From: an uncultured Desulfovibrio sp.
Lineage (GTDB): Bacteria > Desulfobacterota > Desulfovibrionia > Desulfovibrionales > Desulfovibrionaceae
Direction: 5' to 3'
Length of the DNA stretch: 8,835 bases
Assembly (NCBI GenBank): GCA_947177645.1
Contig: CAMWVJ010000029.1
Span: forward strand, 1-8,835
Within the stretch, counting starts at the first letter, position 1. The number at the start of each line of letters is the position of its first letter. The notes under the pieces are model-generated. The model did no database searches, was not told where the DNA came from, and worked only from the letters and a program-made list of their open reading frames with translations. The position numbers were made by a program, and so were the translations under genes. This document shows positions 1-6,402 of this stretch, in pieces.

Positions 1-4
1 AAGG

Positions 5-40
5 GAGTGTACTTAAGTACTCGACCGAGGAAATTTTTTT
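5..40 (+). terminator. Palindrome followed by T-tract, possible terminator of a gene left of the window
   Basis: The perfect palindrome GTACTTAAGTAC (9-20) has G7/C22 as an extra outer pair, and a run of seven T at 34-40 follows about a dozen bases later. The stem is AT-rich and short, and the gap before the T-run is longer than in a normal intrinsic terminator, so the call is weak. The palindrome may instead be the centre of a larger inverted repeat whose left half lies outside the window. Confidence 0.3.
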
Positions 41-67
41 CTGACGCAGCAAGCAGCAAAGCGGTAG

Positions 68-94
68 CCGTTAGCAGGCTCTGCCTGCTTACGG
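68..94. repeat. Inverted repeat, 12-bp stem with one mismatch
   Basis: The left arm CCGTTAGCAGGC (68-79) and right arm GCCTGCTTACGG (83-94) are reverse complements except for one T-T mismatch, and they enclose a TCT loop. This is the strongest hairpin of the left-edge segment. No T-run follows directly on either strand, so it is not a standard intrinsic terminator. It could be a transcript-stabilising stem, a processing signal or part of a repeated intergenic element. Confidence 0.7.
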
Positions 95-268
95 ATAGCG
101 ACAGTGGCATCTTTGGTTGACATTTGCGGCGACTTGTTGCTGTCTTCATCCGTAGCTTCCTGCGTCGCAACGGCTGAAGCAAGGCTGTTTTTGACGGATA
201 ATTTCGGCATTACTGGCGCGCACAAGCACTGCACAAACTCGCAAATGCACAAAATAAAGGAGAAACCC

Positions 269-868
269 ATGCCCGTAAGCCCACGCGATTTTCTGGCCCT
301 TGTCCGTGAGGCGCGCACCTGCCGCCGCTTTGTGGAAGATCAGCCCCTCAGCATGGCCGACCTCGAATGGCTCGTGGACTGCGCGCGCCTGACGCCCTCG
401 GCCCGCAACGCGCAGGTCCTGCGCTTCATCCTCGTGACACACGGCCCGACCTGCGACGAGCTCTTCAGGCTCACGCGCTGGGCCGGCGCCCTCAAGGACG
501 CGGGCACGCCCAAGCCCGGCGAGCGGCCCACGGCCTTCATCGCCATCCTCGCCCCCGCCGAGGGCGCCAAGCTCGCGCCCTATGACGCGGGCATCGCGAG
601 CGAGACCATCCAGCTCGCCGCCGCGACCCAAGGCTGGGGCTGCTGCATCATCTGGTCGGTGGACCGCACGGCCGCTGCGCCCCTGCTCAAGGTTCCGGCG
701 GGCATGGACATCCCGCTGGTGCTCGGCCTCGGCGTGGCAAAAGAGGAGCGCGCCATCGCTGAAATGCCCGCGGACGGCTCCTTCAACTACTGGCGCGACG
801 CCCAGGGCGTGCACCATGTGCCCAAGCGCAGCCTTGACGAACTTGTCATCGGCCGTTTCGGCGCCTGA
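269..868 (+). CDS. Nitroreductase family protein (FMN-dependent NAD(P)H oxidoreductase)
   Basis: A 199-residue protein of the nitroreductase fold. These are usually homodimeric cytoplasmic flavoenzymes that reduce nitro groups, quinones or related electrophiles with NAD(P)H; the true substrate cannot be told from sequence. Seen: the N-terminal FMN phosphate-binding segment ARTCRRF (15-21), SARNAQVLRF (44-53) equivalent to the family's PSxxNxQPW region, the central helix DAGIASETIQLAAATQGWGCC (106-126), and a late glycine-rich strand VLGLGVAKEE (151-160). There is no ferredoxin-like cysteine cluster, so it is the plain short form. The ATG at 269 has a strong Shine-Dalgarno AAAGGAG (256-262) six bases upstream. 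The same frame is open back to 104, but that stretch has foreign composition and is rejected. The gene stands alone ahead of the pyrH operon, with a promoter candidate between them. Function at family level is secure; physiological role unknown. Confidence 0.88.
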   Translation: MPVSPRDFLALVREARTCRRFVEDQPLSMADLEWLVDCARLTPSARNAQVLRFILVTHGPTCDELFRLTRWAGALKDAGTPKPGERPTAFIAILAPAEGAKLAPYDAGIASETIQLAAATQGWGCCIIWSVDRTAAAPLLKVPAGMDIPLVLGLGVAKEERAIAEMPADGSFNYWRDAQGVHHVPKRSLDELVIGRFGA

Positions 869-896
869 ACCCGCACCCGCACCGCGCAAAAAGACT

Positions 897-924
897 TTGA
901 GGATGCCGGATTTTCTGGTATCCT
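897..924 (+). promoter_or_regulatory. Candidate sigma-70 promoter for the pyrH operon
   Basis: TTGAGG (897-902) as -35 and TATCCT (919-924) as -10 are separated by 16 bases. Each matches its consensus at four of six positions. It lies about 60 bases upstream of the pyrH start, in the 114-base gap after the nitroreductase, a sensible place for the operon's main promoter. The whole box pair sits inside an 11-bp inverted repeat (897-927). The 13 bases from 897 to 909 recur almost exactly at the promoter candidate at 8712. Confidence 0.5.
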
Positions 925-927
925 CAA
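897..927. repeat. Inverted repeat overlapping the pyrH promoter
   Basis: The left arm TTGAGGATGCC (897-907) pairs with the right arm GGTATCCTCAA (917-927) over 11 pairs including one G-T, around a 9-base loop containing TTTT. No T-tract follows. It could act as a weak barrier for transcripts leaving the nitroreductase, or as an operator for a dimeric regulator covering both promoter boxes. Confidence 0.6.
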
Positions 928-982
928 CGCGTTGCGGCAAGGGCCGGCCCGGGAACCAGCCACCTCCAATCAAGGCGGAGCC

Positions 983-1723
983 ATGACCGAAGACAACGCG
1001 ACAGGCGAGCACAGGCTCAAGTACGGGCGCGTGCTACTCAAGCTCTCTGGCGAGGCCCTGGCCGGCGCCCACAAGACCGGCATCGACCCCGAAACCGTGG
1101 CCGCCGTCTGCGAGGAGATCGGCTCGGTGCTCGACATGGGCGTGGAGATGGCCTTGGTCATCGGCGGGGGCAACATCTTCCGCGGGCTTTCCGGCTCGGC
1201 CAAGGGCATGGAGCGCTCCTCCGCCGATTACATGGGCATGCTGGCCACGGTGCTCAACGCGCTCGCTGTGCAGGACATGCTCGAGAAGCTGGGCTACCCC
1301 ACGCGCGTGCTTTCGGCCATCAACATGAAGGAAGTGTGCGAGCCCTTCATCCGCCGGCGCGCCCTGCACCACCTTGAAAAGGGCCGCGTGGTCATCTGTG
1401 CGGGCGGCACGGGCAACCCCTATTTCACCACCGACACCACGGCGGCCCTGCGCGGCATGGAGCTGAAGTGCGACGCCATCATCAAGGCCACCAAGGTGGA
1501 CGGCATCTATGACAAGGACCCGGCCACCAACGCCGACGCCGTGAAGTTCGACCACATCAGCTACGAGGACACCCTGCGCCGCCGCCTCGGCGTCATGGAC
1601 GCCACGGCCTTTGCGCTCGTGCGCGACAATCATGTGCCCATCATCGTCTGCCGCATGTTCGGGGGCGACATAAGGCGCGCCATCCTGGGCGAGCCCGTGG
1701 GCACCATCGTCCGCGAGGAGTGA
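983..1723 (+). CDS. pyrH: UMP kinase (uridylate kinase)
   Basis: UMP kinase transfers phosphate from ATP to UMP to give UDP, the committed step toward UTP and CTP. The bacterial enzyme is a cytoplasmic hexamer of the amino-acid kinase family, unrelated to eukaryotic UMP/CMP kinases. At 246 residues it has the normal length. Seen: [11 protein letters not shown] (16-26), the glycine-rich loop [10 protein letters not shown] (59-68), [27 protein letters not shown] (125-151) carrying the UMP-site segment [22 protein letters not shown] (169-180), and the late MDATAFAL helix (205-212). The ATG at 983 follows an AAGGCGGAG Shine-Dalgarno (972-980); a longer in-frame start at 932 has no such signal and would add a non-conserved tail. 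It heads the cluster and is followed 57 bases later by frr, the order seen in many bacteria, although the customary rpsB-tsf pair is missing upstream. Confidence 0.97.
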   Translation: MTEDNATGEHRLKYGRVLLKLSGEALAGAHKTGIDPETVAAVCEEIGSVLDMGVEMALVIGGGNIFRGLSGSAKGMERSSADYMGMLATVLNALAVQDMLEKLGYPTRVLSAINMKEVCEPFIRRRALHHLEKGRVVICAGGTGNPYFTTDTTAALRGMELKCDAIIKATKVDGIYDKDPATNADAVKFDHISYEDTLRRRLGVMDATAFALVRDNHVPIIVCRMFGGDIRRAILGEPVGTIVREE

Positions 1724-1767
1724 GCGCCCCCGGGACCTCACGCGCCATCAAGCCGGGGCCAGCCCCG
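1720..1767 (+). other. Two small stem-loops between pyrH and frr
   Basis: The first stem pairs GTGAG (1720-1724, across the pyrH stop codon) with CTCAC (1737-1741). The second pairs CGGGG (1754-1758) with CCCCG (1763-1767) around a CCAG loop and ends one base before the frr Shine-Dalgarno AAGGA (1769-1773). Neither has a U-run, so read-through is expected. They may tune mRNA stability or frr translation, but in such GC-rich DNA short stems also arise by chance. Confidence 0.35.
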
Positions 1768-1780
1768 CAAGGAAGAAGCC

Positions 1781-2341
1781 ATGGACATCGACACCACCCT
1801 GCTGGACACCGAAGACCGCATGGAAAAGGCGCTCGCCTCCCTTGAGCGCGACTTCGCCAAGCTGCGCACCGGCCGCGCCTCCACGGCGCTTGTGGACGGC
1901 ATCAAGGCCGACTATTACGGCACGCCCACGCCCATCAGCCAAATGGCTTCCGTGGCCGTGCCCGACAGCCGCACCCTCACCATCCAGCCCTGGGACAAGG
2001 GCGGCATGGCCGCGGTGGAAAAGGCCATCCTCAAGTCCGACCTCGGGCTCACGCCGGTCAATGACGGCAAGATCATCCGCATCTCCATCCCGCCGCTCAC
2101 CGAGGAGCGCCGCAAGGAGCTCGTCAAGGTGGCCCGCAAATACTGCGAGGAGGCCAAGGTGGCCGTGCGCAACGTGCGCCGCGACGCCAACGACAGCCTG
2201 AAGCGCGCGGAAAAGGAGAAGGAGATCACGGAAGACGCGCTCAAGCGCGCCACCGACGAGGTGCAAAAGCTCACCGACCGTTTCGTGGCCGAGGCCGACA
2301 CCCGCTGCCAGGCCAAGGAAAAGGAAATCATGGACATCTGA
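1781..2341 (+). CDS. frr: Ribosome recycling factor
   Basis: Frr works with EF-G after termination to split the post-termination 70S complex so that subunits can be reused. It is a two-domain, tRNA-shaped cytoplasmic protein. The product has 186 residues, matching the usual length of about 185. Seen: the first helix with [10 protein letters not shown] (25-34), the small beta domain with [22 protein letters not shown] (45-66) and IQPWDK (68-73), [18 protein letters not shown] (94-111), then the long helical hairpin with RNVRRDAN (130-137), the conserved arginine-rich stretch needed for ribosome binding. The C-terminal half is highly charged, as expected for its coiled-coil bundle. The ATG at 1781 has AAGGA seven bases upstream. 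uppS starts one or ten bases after the stop, depending on start choice, so the two are very probably co-transcribed. Confidence 0.98.
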   Translation: MDIDTTLLDTEDRMEKALASLERDFAKLRTGRASTALVDGIKADYYGTPTPISQMASVAVPDSRTLTIQPWDKGGMAAVEKAILKSDLGLTPVNDGKIIRISIPPLTEERRKELVKVARKYCEEAKVAVRNVRRDANDSLKRAEKEKEITEDALKRATDEVQKLTDRFVAEADTRCQAKEKEIMDI

Positions 2342-2342
2342 C

Positions 2343-3095
2343 GTGGATGACATGAGCGGGGCACAGGAGGGCGCGGAAAAGCTGCCCAAACATATCGCCA
2401 TCATCATGGACGGCAACGGCCGCTGGGCGCAGGCGCGCGACCTCCCGCGCACGGCAGGGCACCGCGCCGGGGCCGACGCCGTGCGCACGGTGGTGCGCGA
2501 ATGCCGGCGCCTCGGCATCCCGCACCTCACACTCTACGCCTTTTCGAGCGAGAACTGGAACCGCCCCAAAACCGAGATCAGCGCGCTCTTCGGGCTCTTG
2601 CTCGAATTTCTCGGCGCGGAGGTGCCCACCATGCTGGAGCAGGGCATCCGGCTCCAGGTGCTGGGCGACCTCGACGGCCTGCCGCTCGCGCAGCGCACGG
2701 CCCTGCGCCACGCCATGAACCGCACGGCAGCGGGCAACGACATGACCCTCAACCTGGCCCTCAACTACGGGGGCCGGGCCGAGCTCGTGCGGGCGGCGAA
2801 AAAGCTCGCCGCCGAAGCCGCGGCCGGCGCCCTCGCGCCCGAGGCCATCACCGAGGCCGCGCTTGCCGACCGGCTCGACACGGCCGGCCAGCCCGACCCG
2901 GACCTGCTCATCCGCACGAGCGGCGAACAGAGGCTGAGCAACTTCCTTCTTTACCAGTGCGCGTACAGTGAGCTCTGGTTCACGCCGGTGCTCTGGCCCG
3001 ATTTCGGGGCCGAAGAGCTGGGCAAGGCCCTCAAGGACTATGCCGGGCGCTCGCGCCGCTTCGGCAAAACGCGGGAGCAGGCCGATGGCTGTTGA
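2343..3095 (+). CDS. uppS: Undecaprenyl diphosphate synthase (cis-prenyltransferase)
   Basis: Condenses isopentenyl diphosphate onto farnesyl diphosphate in cis to make the C55 carrier that peptidoglycan and O-antigen synthesis need. It acts at the cytoplasmic membrane face. The product has 250 residues, normal for the family. Seen: HIAIIMDGNGRWA (17-29) with the catalytic aspartate D23, the SSENW motif (68-72), LNYGGRAEL (140-148), and the signature RTSGEQRLSNFLLYQ (191-205) followed by E210 for magnesium and diphosphate binding. The start is uncertain. GTG 2343 begins one base after the frr stop, while ATG 2352 gives a protein three residues shorter with only a weak GTGGA upstream; the conserved domain is unaffected. 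It overlaps cdsA by 11 bases, suggesting translational coupling. Its product-side partner Dxr supplies the same isoprenoid pathway two genes downstream. Confidence 0.97.
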   Translation: MDDMSGAQEGAEKLPKHIAIIMDGNGRWAQARDLPRTAGHRAGADAVRTVVRECRRLGIPHLTLYAFSSENWNRPKTEISALFGLLLEFLGAEVPTMLEQGIRLQVLGDLDGLPLAQRTALRHAMNRTAAGNDMTLNLALNYGGRAELVRAAKKLAAEAAAGALAPEAITEAALADRLDTAGQPDPDLLIRTSGEQRLSNFLLYQCAYSELWFTPVLWPDFGAEELGKALKDYAGRSRRFGKTREQADGC

Positions 3096-3894
3096 CCATG
3101 CTGTGGACCTCCGCCGGACCGTCACCGGCCTCATCCTGGCGGCGGGGCTGCTTTTGGTGCTCTGGTGCCGGGGCTGGCCGCTTCTCGGCGTCATCCTCCT
3201 CGTGTCGGCGCTCGGGCTGTGGGAATTCTATTCCCTCTTCTGGGGGCCGCGCGGGCGCATCCCGAGCCGCATCTGCGCCATCGGCCTCGGCTGGGCCATG
3301 CTGGTGCTCACTTGGATGCACCGCCCGCAGGACGCGCTGGTGTGTCTCGGCGCGGGCTTTGTGTTGGCGGCCCTCTCCTTCCTCTTCCGCTGGGACGTGG
3401 TGGAGGAGGAAAACGCCTTTTCGGCGAGCGGCATTTTCATGGCCGGGCTCGCCTATGTGCCGCTGCTGCTTCTGCCGGCCACCTATCTCTCCACGCTCAA
3501 GCTCATCTTCGTGCTCGCGGCAGTGGCCGCGTCCGACACGGCCGCCTATTTCGTGGGCACGCGCTTCGGCCACCACAAGCTCTGGCCGCGTGTGAGTCCC
3601 AACAAAAGCTCCGAGGGCGCTGTGGGCAGCCTCGTGGCCTGCGTCATCTTCTGCGCCGTCTACGGCGAGATCTTCGGGCAGGCGGGGTGGTTCGCCTTCG
3701 CGCTGCTCGGCGTGGCCGTCAACGCCTTTGCCCAGCTCGGCGACCTTTTCGAGTCCGCGCTCAAGCGCTCGGTGAACGTGAAGGATTCCGGCTCTCTCCT
3801 GCCCGGGCACGGCGGCGTGCTCGACCGGGCGGACAGCTTTCTCTTCGCCATGCCCATGGTGGCGGTGGTGGACCAGTGGTTCTCCTTCTTCTGA
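3085..3894 (+). CDS. cdsA: Phosphatidate cytidylyltransferase (CDP-diacylglycerol synthase)
   Basis: Integral inner-membrane enzyme that makes CDP-diacylglycerol from phosphatidic acid and CTP, the precursor of all bacterial phospholipids. The product has 269 residues with repeated hydrophobic segments at about 12-27, 31-47, 64-77, 85-101, 117-133, 137-149, 181-198 and 202-217. Seen: SDTAAYFVGTRFGHHKL (150-166), VSPNKSSEGAVG (170-181), and the full CdsA signature SALKRSVNVKDSGSLLPGHG (224-243) running into GVLDRAD (244-250). These hold the acidic and lysine residues of the catalytic metal centre. The ATG at 3085 lies inside the end of uppS and has GGAG (3074-3077) seven bases upstream. A longer in-frame start at 2968 would extend far into uppS and is rejected. 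PyrH upstream feeds CTP synthesis, this enzyme's co-substrate. It is followed by a GC hairpin before dxr. Confidence 0.97.
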   Translation: MAVDHAVDLRRTVTGLILAAGLLLVLWCRGWPLLGVILLVSALGLWEFYSLFWGPRGRIPSRICAIGLGWAMLVLTWMHRPQDALVCLGAGFVLAALSFLFRWDVVEEENAFSASGIFMAGLAYVPLLLLPATYLSTLKLIFVLAAVAASDTAAYFVGTRFGHHKLWPRVSPNKSSEGAVGSLVACVIFCAVYGEIFGQAGWFAFALLGVAVNAFAQLGDLFESALKRSVNVKDSGSLLPGHGGVLDRADSFLFAMPMVAVVDQWFSFF

Positions 3895-3914
3895 GGCGCG
3901 CACCCAGGCGCGCC
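3895..3914 (+). repeat. Perfect 7-bp GC stem-loop directly after cdsA
   Basis: GGCGCGC (3895-3901) and GCGCGCC (3908-3914) are perfect reverse complements around the six-base loop ACCCAG, starting on the base after the cdsA stop. No U-tract follows, so full termination is unlikely. An mRNA-processing or 3'-protecting stem, or partial attenuation between the cdsA and dxr halves of the operon, is possible. The 49-base gap it sits in is one of the few non-overlapping junctions in the cluster. Confidence 0.5.
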
Positions 3915-3943
3915 GCTGACCGCGGCTTTGGGGGGCGGCGCCC

Positions 3944-5308
3944 GTGACCGCGCTCTGGCCCGGACGCGGGGGTCCGGCGGTGGACTATATCTCGCCGCCG
4001 CCGGCTGAATCCCTCGCCGCCATCCGCCCGCGCCGCGTGGCCCTGCTGGGTTCTACCGGCTCCATTGGCCGCAACGCGCTCGCTGTAGTGGAGGCGTCCG
4101 AAGGGCGCCTTGAGGTCGTGGGTCTCGCCTGCGCCCGCAATGTGGAGCTTCTGGCCCGGCAGGCCCTGCGCCACCGGCCCCCGGTGCTCGCGGTGCTCGA
4201 CGATGCGGCGGCCGCGGCCCTGCGCCCGCTGCTGCCCCCTGACTACGCGCCCGAGATCCTCACCGGCCGCGCCGGTTATGCCCGCCTCGCCGCGCTTGAC
4301 GGGGCGCAGGCCGTGCTCTCGGCGCAGGTGGGCGCAGCCGGTCTCACGGCCACCCTGGCCGCGGCCCTTGCGGGCAAGATGGTCGCACTCGCCAACAAGG
4401 AATCCCTCGTGCTCGCCGGCGCCCTCGTGCGCGCCATCTGCGCGGGCACGGGCGCAGCCGTGCTGCCCGTGGATTCGGAGCATGACGCGCTCTTCCAGTG
4501 CGTCGCCGGGCGCGGGCAGGAGGTGAAAAACCTCGTGCTCACGGCCTCGGGCGGCCCTTTCCGCGGCCGGAGCGCCGAAGAGCTCGCCCGGGTGACGCCG
4601 GAAGCGGCGCTCGCCCACCCCAACTGGCGCATGGGGGCCAAGATCAGCATCGACTCGGCCACCCTGATGAACAAGGGCCTTGAGCTTATGGAGGCCGTGC
4701 ACCTCTACGGCGTCACGCCTGCGCGGGTGCGCATCCTCGTGCATCCGCAGTCGGTGGTGCATTCGCTGGCCGAATTTGCCGACGGCTCCTTCATGGCGCA
4801 ATTGGCTGCGCCGGACATGCGGCTCCCCATCGGGCACTGCCTGGACTGGCCCATCTGCGCCGGCCGCGGCGCCCCGGCCCTTGACCTCGCCAAGGTCGGG
4901 AGCCTCACCTTCGAGGAGCCGGATGCGGGGCTTTTCCCCTGCCTCAGCCTCGCGCGCGAGGCGCTTGTGGCCGATCGCGCGGCCCTCGCGGGCGCCCCCG
5001 GCTTCGGCCCTGCCTGCGTGGCGCTCAACGCGGCCAACGAGGCGGCGGTGGAGCTTTTTCTCAACGGCGGCTGCGGCTTTACGGACATCCCGGCCCTTGT
5101 TTCGGCCACGCTTGACGCGCTGCCCGGGCTTGACGAGGGCCGCGCCCTTGCGCCGCTTTCTCCCGGCGAGCTGCCCCGAGGCCCCCTTGACGAAGCCCGC
5201 GCGGCAAAACTCGCCCTCGAGCTCGCCGCCCGCGTGGACGCCCTTGACCGCGCCTGCCGCGCCCTGGTGCGCCGCCGCGCCGCCCATCCCGAGGAGCCAA
5301 AGTGCTGA
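3944..5308 (+). CDS. dxr: 1-deoxy-D-xylulose 5-phosphate reductoisomerase
   Basis: Catalyses the NADPH-dependent rearrangement and reduction of DXP to 2-C-methylerythritol 4-phosphate in the non-mevalonate isoprenoid pathway (cytoplasm, divalent metal, the target of fosmidomycin). Seen from the GTG at 3944: NADPH loop LLGSTGSIGRNAL (34-46), ALANKESLVLAG (148-159), metal ligands D177 and E179 in LPVDSEHDALFQ (174-185), the flexible loop WRMGAKISIDSATLMNKGLE (228-247) with E250 as third ligand, and the C-terminal LNAANEAAVE (361-370). The length is 454 residues against about 400 in E. coli, because of an N-terminal lead and a longer C-terminal helix. A second in-frame GTG at 3980 gives 442 residues starting DYISPPP. 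Both starts have only G-rich upstream stretches (GGCGG 3934-3938; GGGGG ending at 3972), so the choice is unsettled. The end overlaps rseP by seven bases. Confidence 0.96.
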   Translation: MTALWPGRGGPAVDYISPPPAESLAAIRPRRVALLGSTGSIGRNALAVVEASEGRLEVVGLACARNVELLARQALRHRPPVLAVLDDAAAAALRPLLPPDYAPEILTGRAGYARLAALDGAQAVLSAQVGAAGLTATLAAALAGKMVALANKESLVLAGALVRAICAGTGAAVLPVDSEHDALFQCVAGRGQEVKNLVLTASGGPFRGRSAEELARVTPEAALAHPNWRMGAKISIDSATLMNKGLELMEAVHLYGVTPARVRILVHPQSVVHSLAEFADGSFMAQLAAPDMRLPIGHCLDWPICAGRGAPALDLAKVGSLTFEEPDAGLFPCLSLAREALVADRAALAGAPGFGPACVALNAANEAAVELFLNGGCGFTDIPALVSATLDALPGLDEGRALAPLSPGELPRGPLDEARAAKLALELAARVDALDRACRALVRRRAAHPEEPKC

Positions 5309-6402
5309 CGACCATCGTTGCCGTGATCATCGTCCTCGGCGGACTGATCTTCTTCCACGAACTCGGGCATTTCGCCGTGGCCCGCGCGCTCGGCATGGGC
5401 GTGTCCACCTTTTCGCTCGGCTTCGGGCCCAAGATCCTCAAGCGCAAGATCGGCAAGACCGAATACGCGCTCTCGCTCATCCCCCTGGGCGGCTATGTGG
5501 CCCTTGTGGGCGAAAGCGACGAGGCCGACATCCCGCCGGGCTTCACGCCCAAGGAGAGCTTCGCGCTCAGGCCCGCGTGGCAGCGGCTGCTCGTGGTGGC
5601 GGCGGGGCCGGTGGCCAATATCCTGCTCGCCTGGCTGCTCTGCTGGGCGCTGGCCTTTGGCTGGGGCGTGCCCGTGCTCCAGCCCGTGGTGGGCGCCGTC
5701 TCGGCCGGCAGCCCCGCCGCCCGCGCCGGGCTCGTCCCCGGCGACCGCATCCTCGCCATCGACGGCAAAAAGCTGGAAAGCTGGGAGTCCATGTCCTCCA
5801 CCATCAACGCCAGCGACGGGCGCCCGCTGCATCTTGAGGTATTGCGGCCCGAAACGCCCGGGGAGAGCGGCCCGGAAGCGCGGGGCCATATCCTCGACCT
5901 TGAGCTCACGGCTGAGCGCGCCACGCGCAAGACCATTTTTGGCGAGGAGGAGACCGCGTGGCTCATCGGGGTGCGCGCGGGCAACAGTGTAAGCGCCGAG
6001 CCACAGGGCTTCTGGGCGGCCGCCGCGGCCGGCGCCCGGCAGACCTGGGGCATGGTCTCCCTCACCTGGCAGAGCTTCGTCAAGCTGGCGCAGCGCGTGG
6101 TGCCGCTGGATCAGGTGGGCGGCCCCATCATGATCGCCCAGATGGTGGGCGAGCAGGCGCACCAGGGCCTCGCCGGCCTCATCGCGCTGACGGCGCTCAT
6201 CAGCGTCAATCTCGGCATCCTCAACCTTTTGCCCGTGCCCGTGCTGGACGGCGGCCAGATCGTCTTCTGCCTCATCGAGATGATCTTCCGCCGCCCGGTG
6301 CCGCAAAAGGCGCAGGAAATGGCCACCCGCGTGGGACTCTTCCTGCTGGTGGGCCTCATGGCGCTTGCCACCTTCAACGACGTATGGCGGCTCTTCAAAT
6401 GA
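5302..6402 (+). CDS. rseP: Site-2 intramembrane zinc metalloprotease RseP
   Basis: Membrane-embedded M50 protease that cuts single-pass proteins within the bilayer; family roles include releasing extracytoplasmic stress sigma factors from anti-sigma factors and clearing remnant signal peptides. The product has 366 residues. Seen: first membrane helix (about 2-18) carrying the zinc-binding HELGH (19-23), a second membrane segment (about 96-117), a single PDZ domain (about 124-205, with SAGSPAARAGLVPGDRILAI at 134-153), a third helix (about 290-306), and NLLPVPVLDGGQ (308-319) with D316 as the remaining zinc ligand. A last membrane helix is at about 344-360. E. coli RseP has two tandem PDZ domains; this is the shorter one-PDZ architecture common elsewhere. 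The GTG start at 5302 has GAGGAG (5291-5296) five bases upstream and overlaps the dxr stop as GTGCTGA. No anti-sigma or sigma gene is nearby, so its substrate is unknown. Confidence 0.96.
   Translation: MLTTIVAVIIVLGGLIFFHELGHFAVARALGMGVSTFSLGFGPKILKRKIGKTEYALSLIPLGGYVALVGESDEADIPPGFTPKESFALRPAWQRLLVVAAGPVANILLAWLLCWALAFGWGVPVLQPVVGAVSAGSPAARAGLVPGDRILAIDGKKLESWESMSSTINASDGRPLHLEVLRPETPGESGPEARGHILDLELTAERATRKTIFGEEETAWLIGVRAGNSVSAEPQGFWAAAAAGARQTWGMVSLTWQSFVKLAQRVVPLDQVGGPIMIAQMVGEQAHQGLAGLIALTALISVNLGILNLLPVPVLDGGQIVFCLIEMIFRRPVPQKAQEMATRVGLFLLVGLMALATFNDVWRLFK

Larger units (their letters stand above)
1..268. other. Low-GC intergenic segment rich in palindromes, no convincing gene
   Basis: The first 240 bases are about 51% G+C by direct count, against about 70% in the genes that follow. 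Seen here are a 12-bp palindrome (9-20), a T7 run (34-40), a 12-bp imperfect hairpin (68-94), and further complementary pairs: GACGCAG 43-49 with CTGCGTC 160-166, and TACGGAT 90-96 with ATCCGTA 148-154. Two frames are open: plus frame 1 from the window edge to a TGA at 118-120, and a minus-strand frame from an ATG at 210 down to a TAA at 13-15. Neither has a visible ribosome binding site or the G/C-ending codon bias of the neighbours. The segment could be a dispersed intergenic repeat, the tail of a transferred element, or a structured leader for the nitroreductase. A weak -10-like GATAAT lies at 197-202 with CTGAAG 17 bases upstream. I do not recognise the family. Confidence 0.6.

Noticed and set aside
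104..268. N-terminal extension of the nitroreductase to an ATG at 104
   Set aside because: The added 55 residues have low-GC codon use unlike the gene and no family similarity that I recognise. The ATG at 269 has a strong AAAGGAG at ideal spacing.
146..1012. Long minus-strand open frame opposite the nitroreductase
   Set aside because: It spans two unrelated regions and the promoter. It is a by-product of GC-rich coding on the other strand, with no recognisable domain.
2968..3084. Earlier start for cdsA
   Set aside because: Would overlap uppS by over 120 bases and add a basic, non-conserved lead; ATG 3085 has a proper Shine-Dalgarno.
3761..5287. 508-codon minus-strand frame opposite dxr
   Set aside because: Low-complexity Arg/Gly/Ala/His-rich translation typical of an antisense shadow; dxr on the plus strand has all its catalytic motifs.
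4705..6306. 533-codon minus-strand frame opposite dxr and rseP
   Set aside because: Crosses a real gene boundary, shows no domain, and has shadow-type composition.
5958..6398. Upstream extension of the tsaB frame inside rseP
   Set aside because: The extension is an out-of-frame reading of rseP with Arg/Gly/Ala-rich composition; ATGA coupling at 6399 is the natural start.
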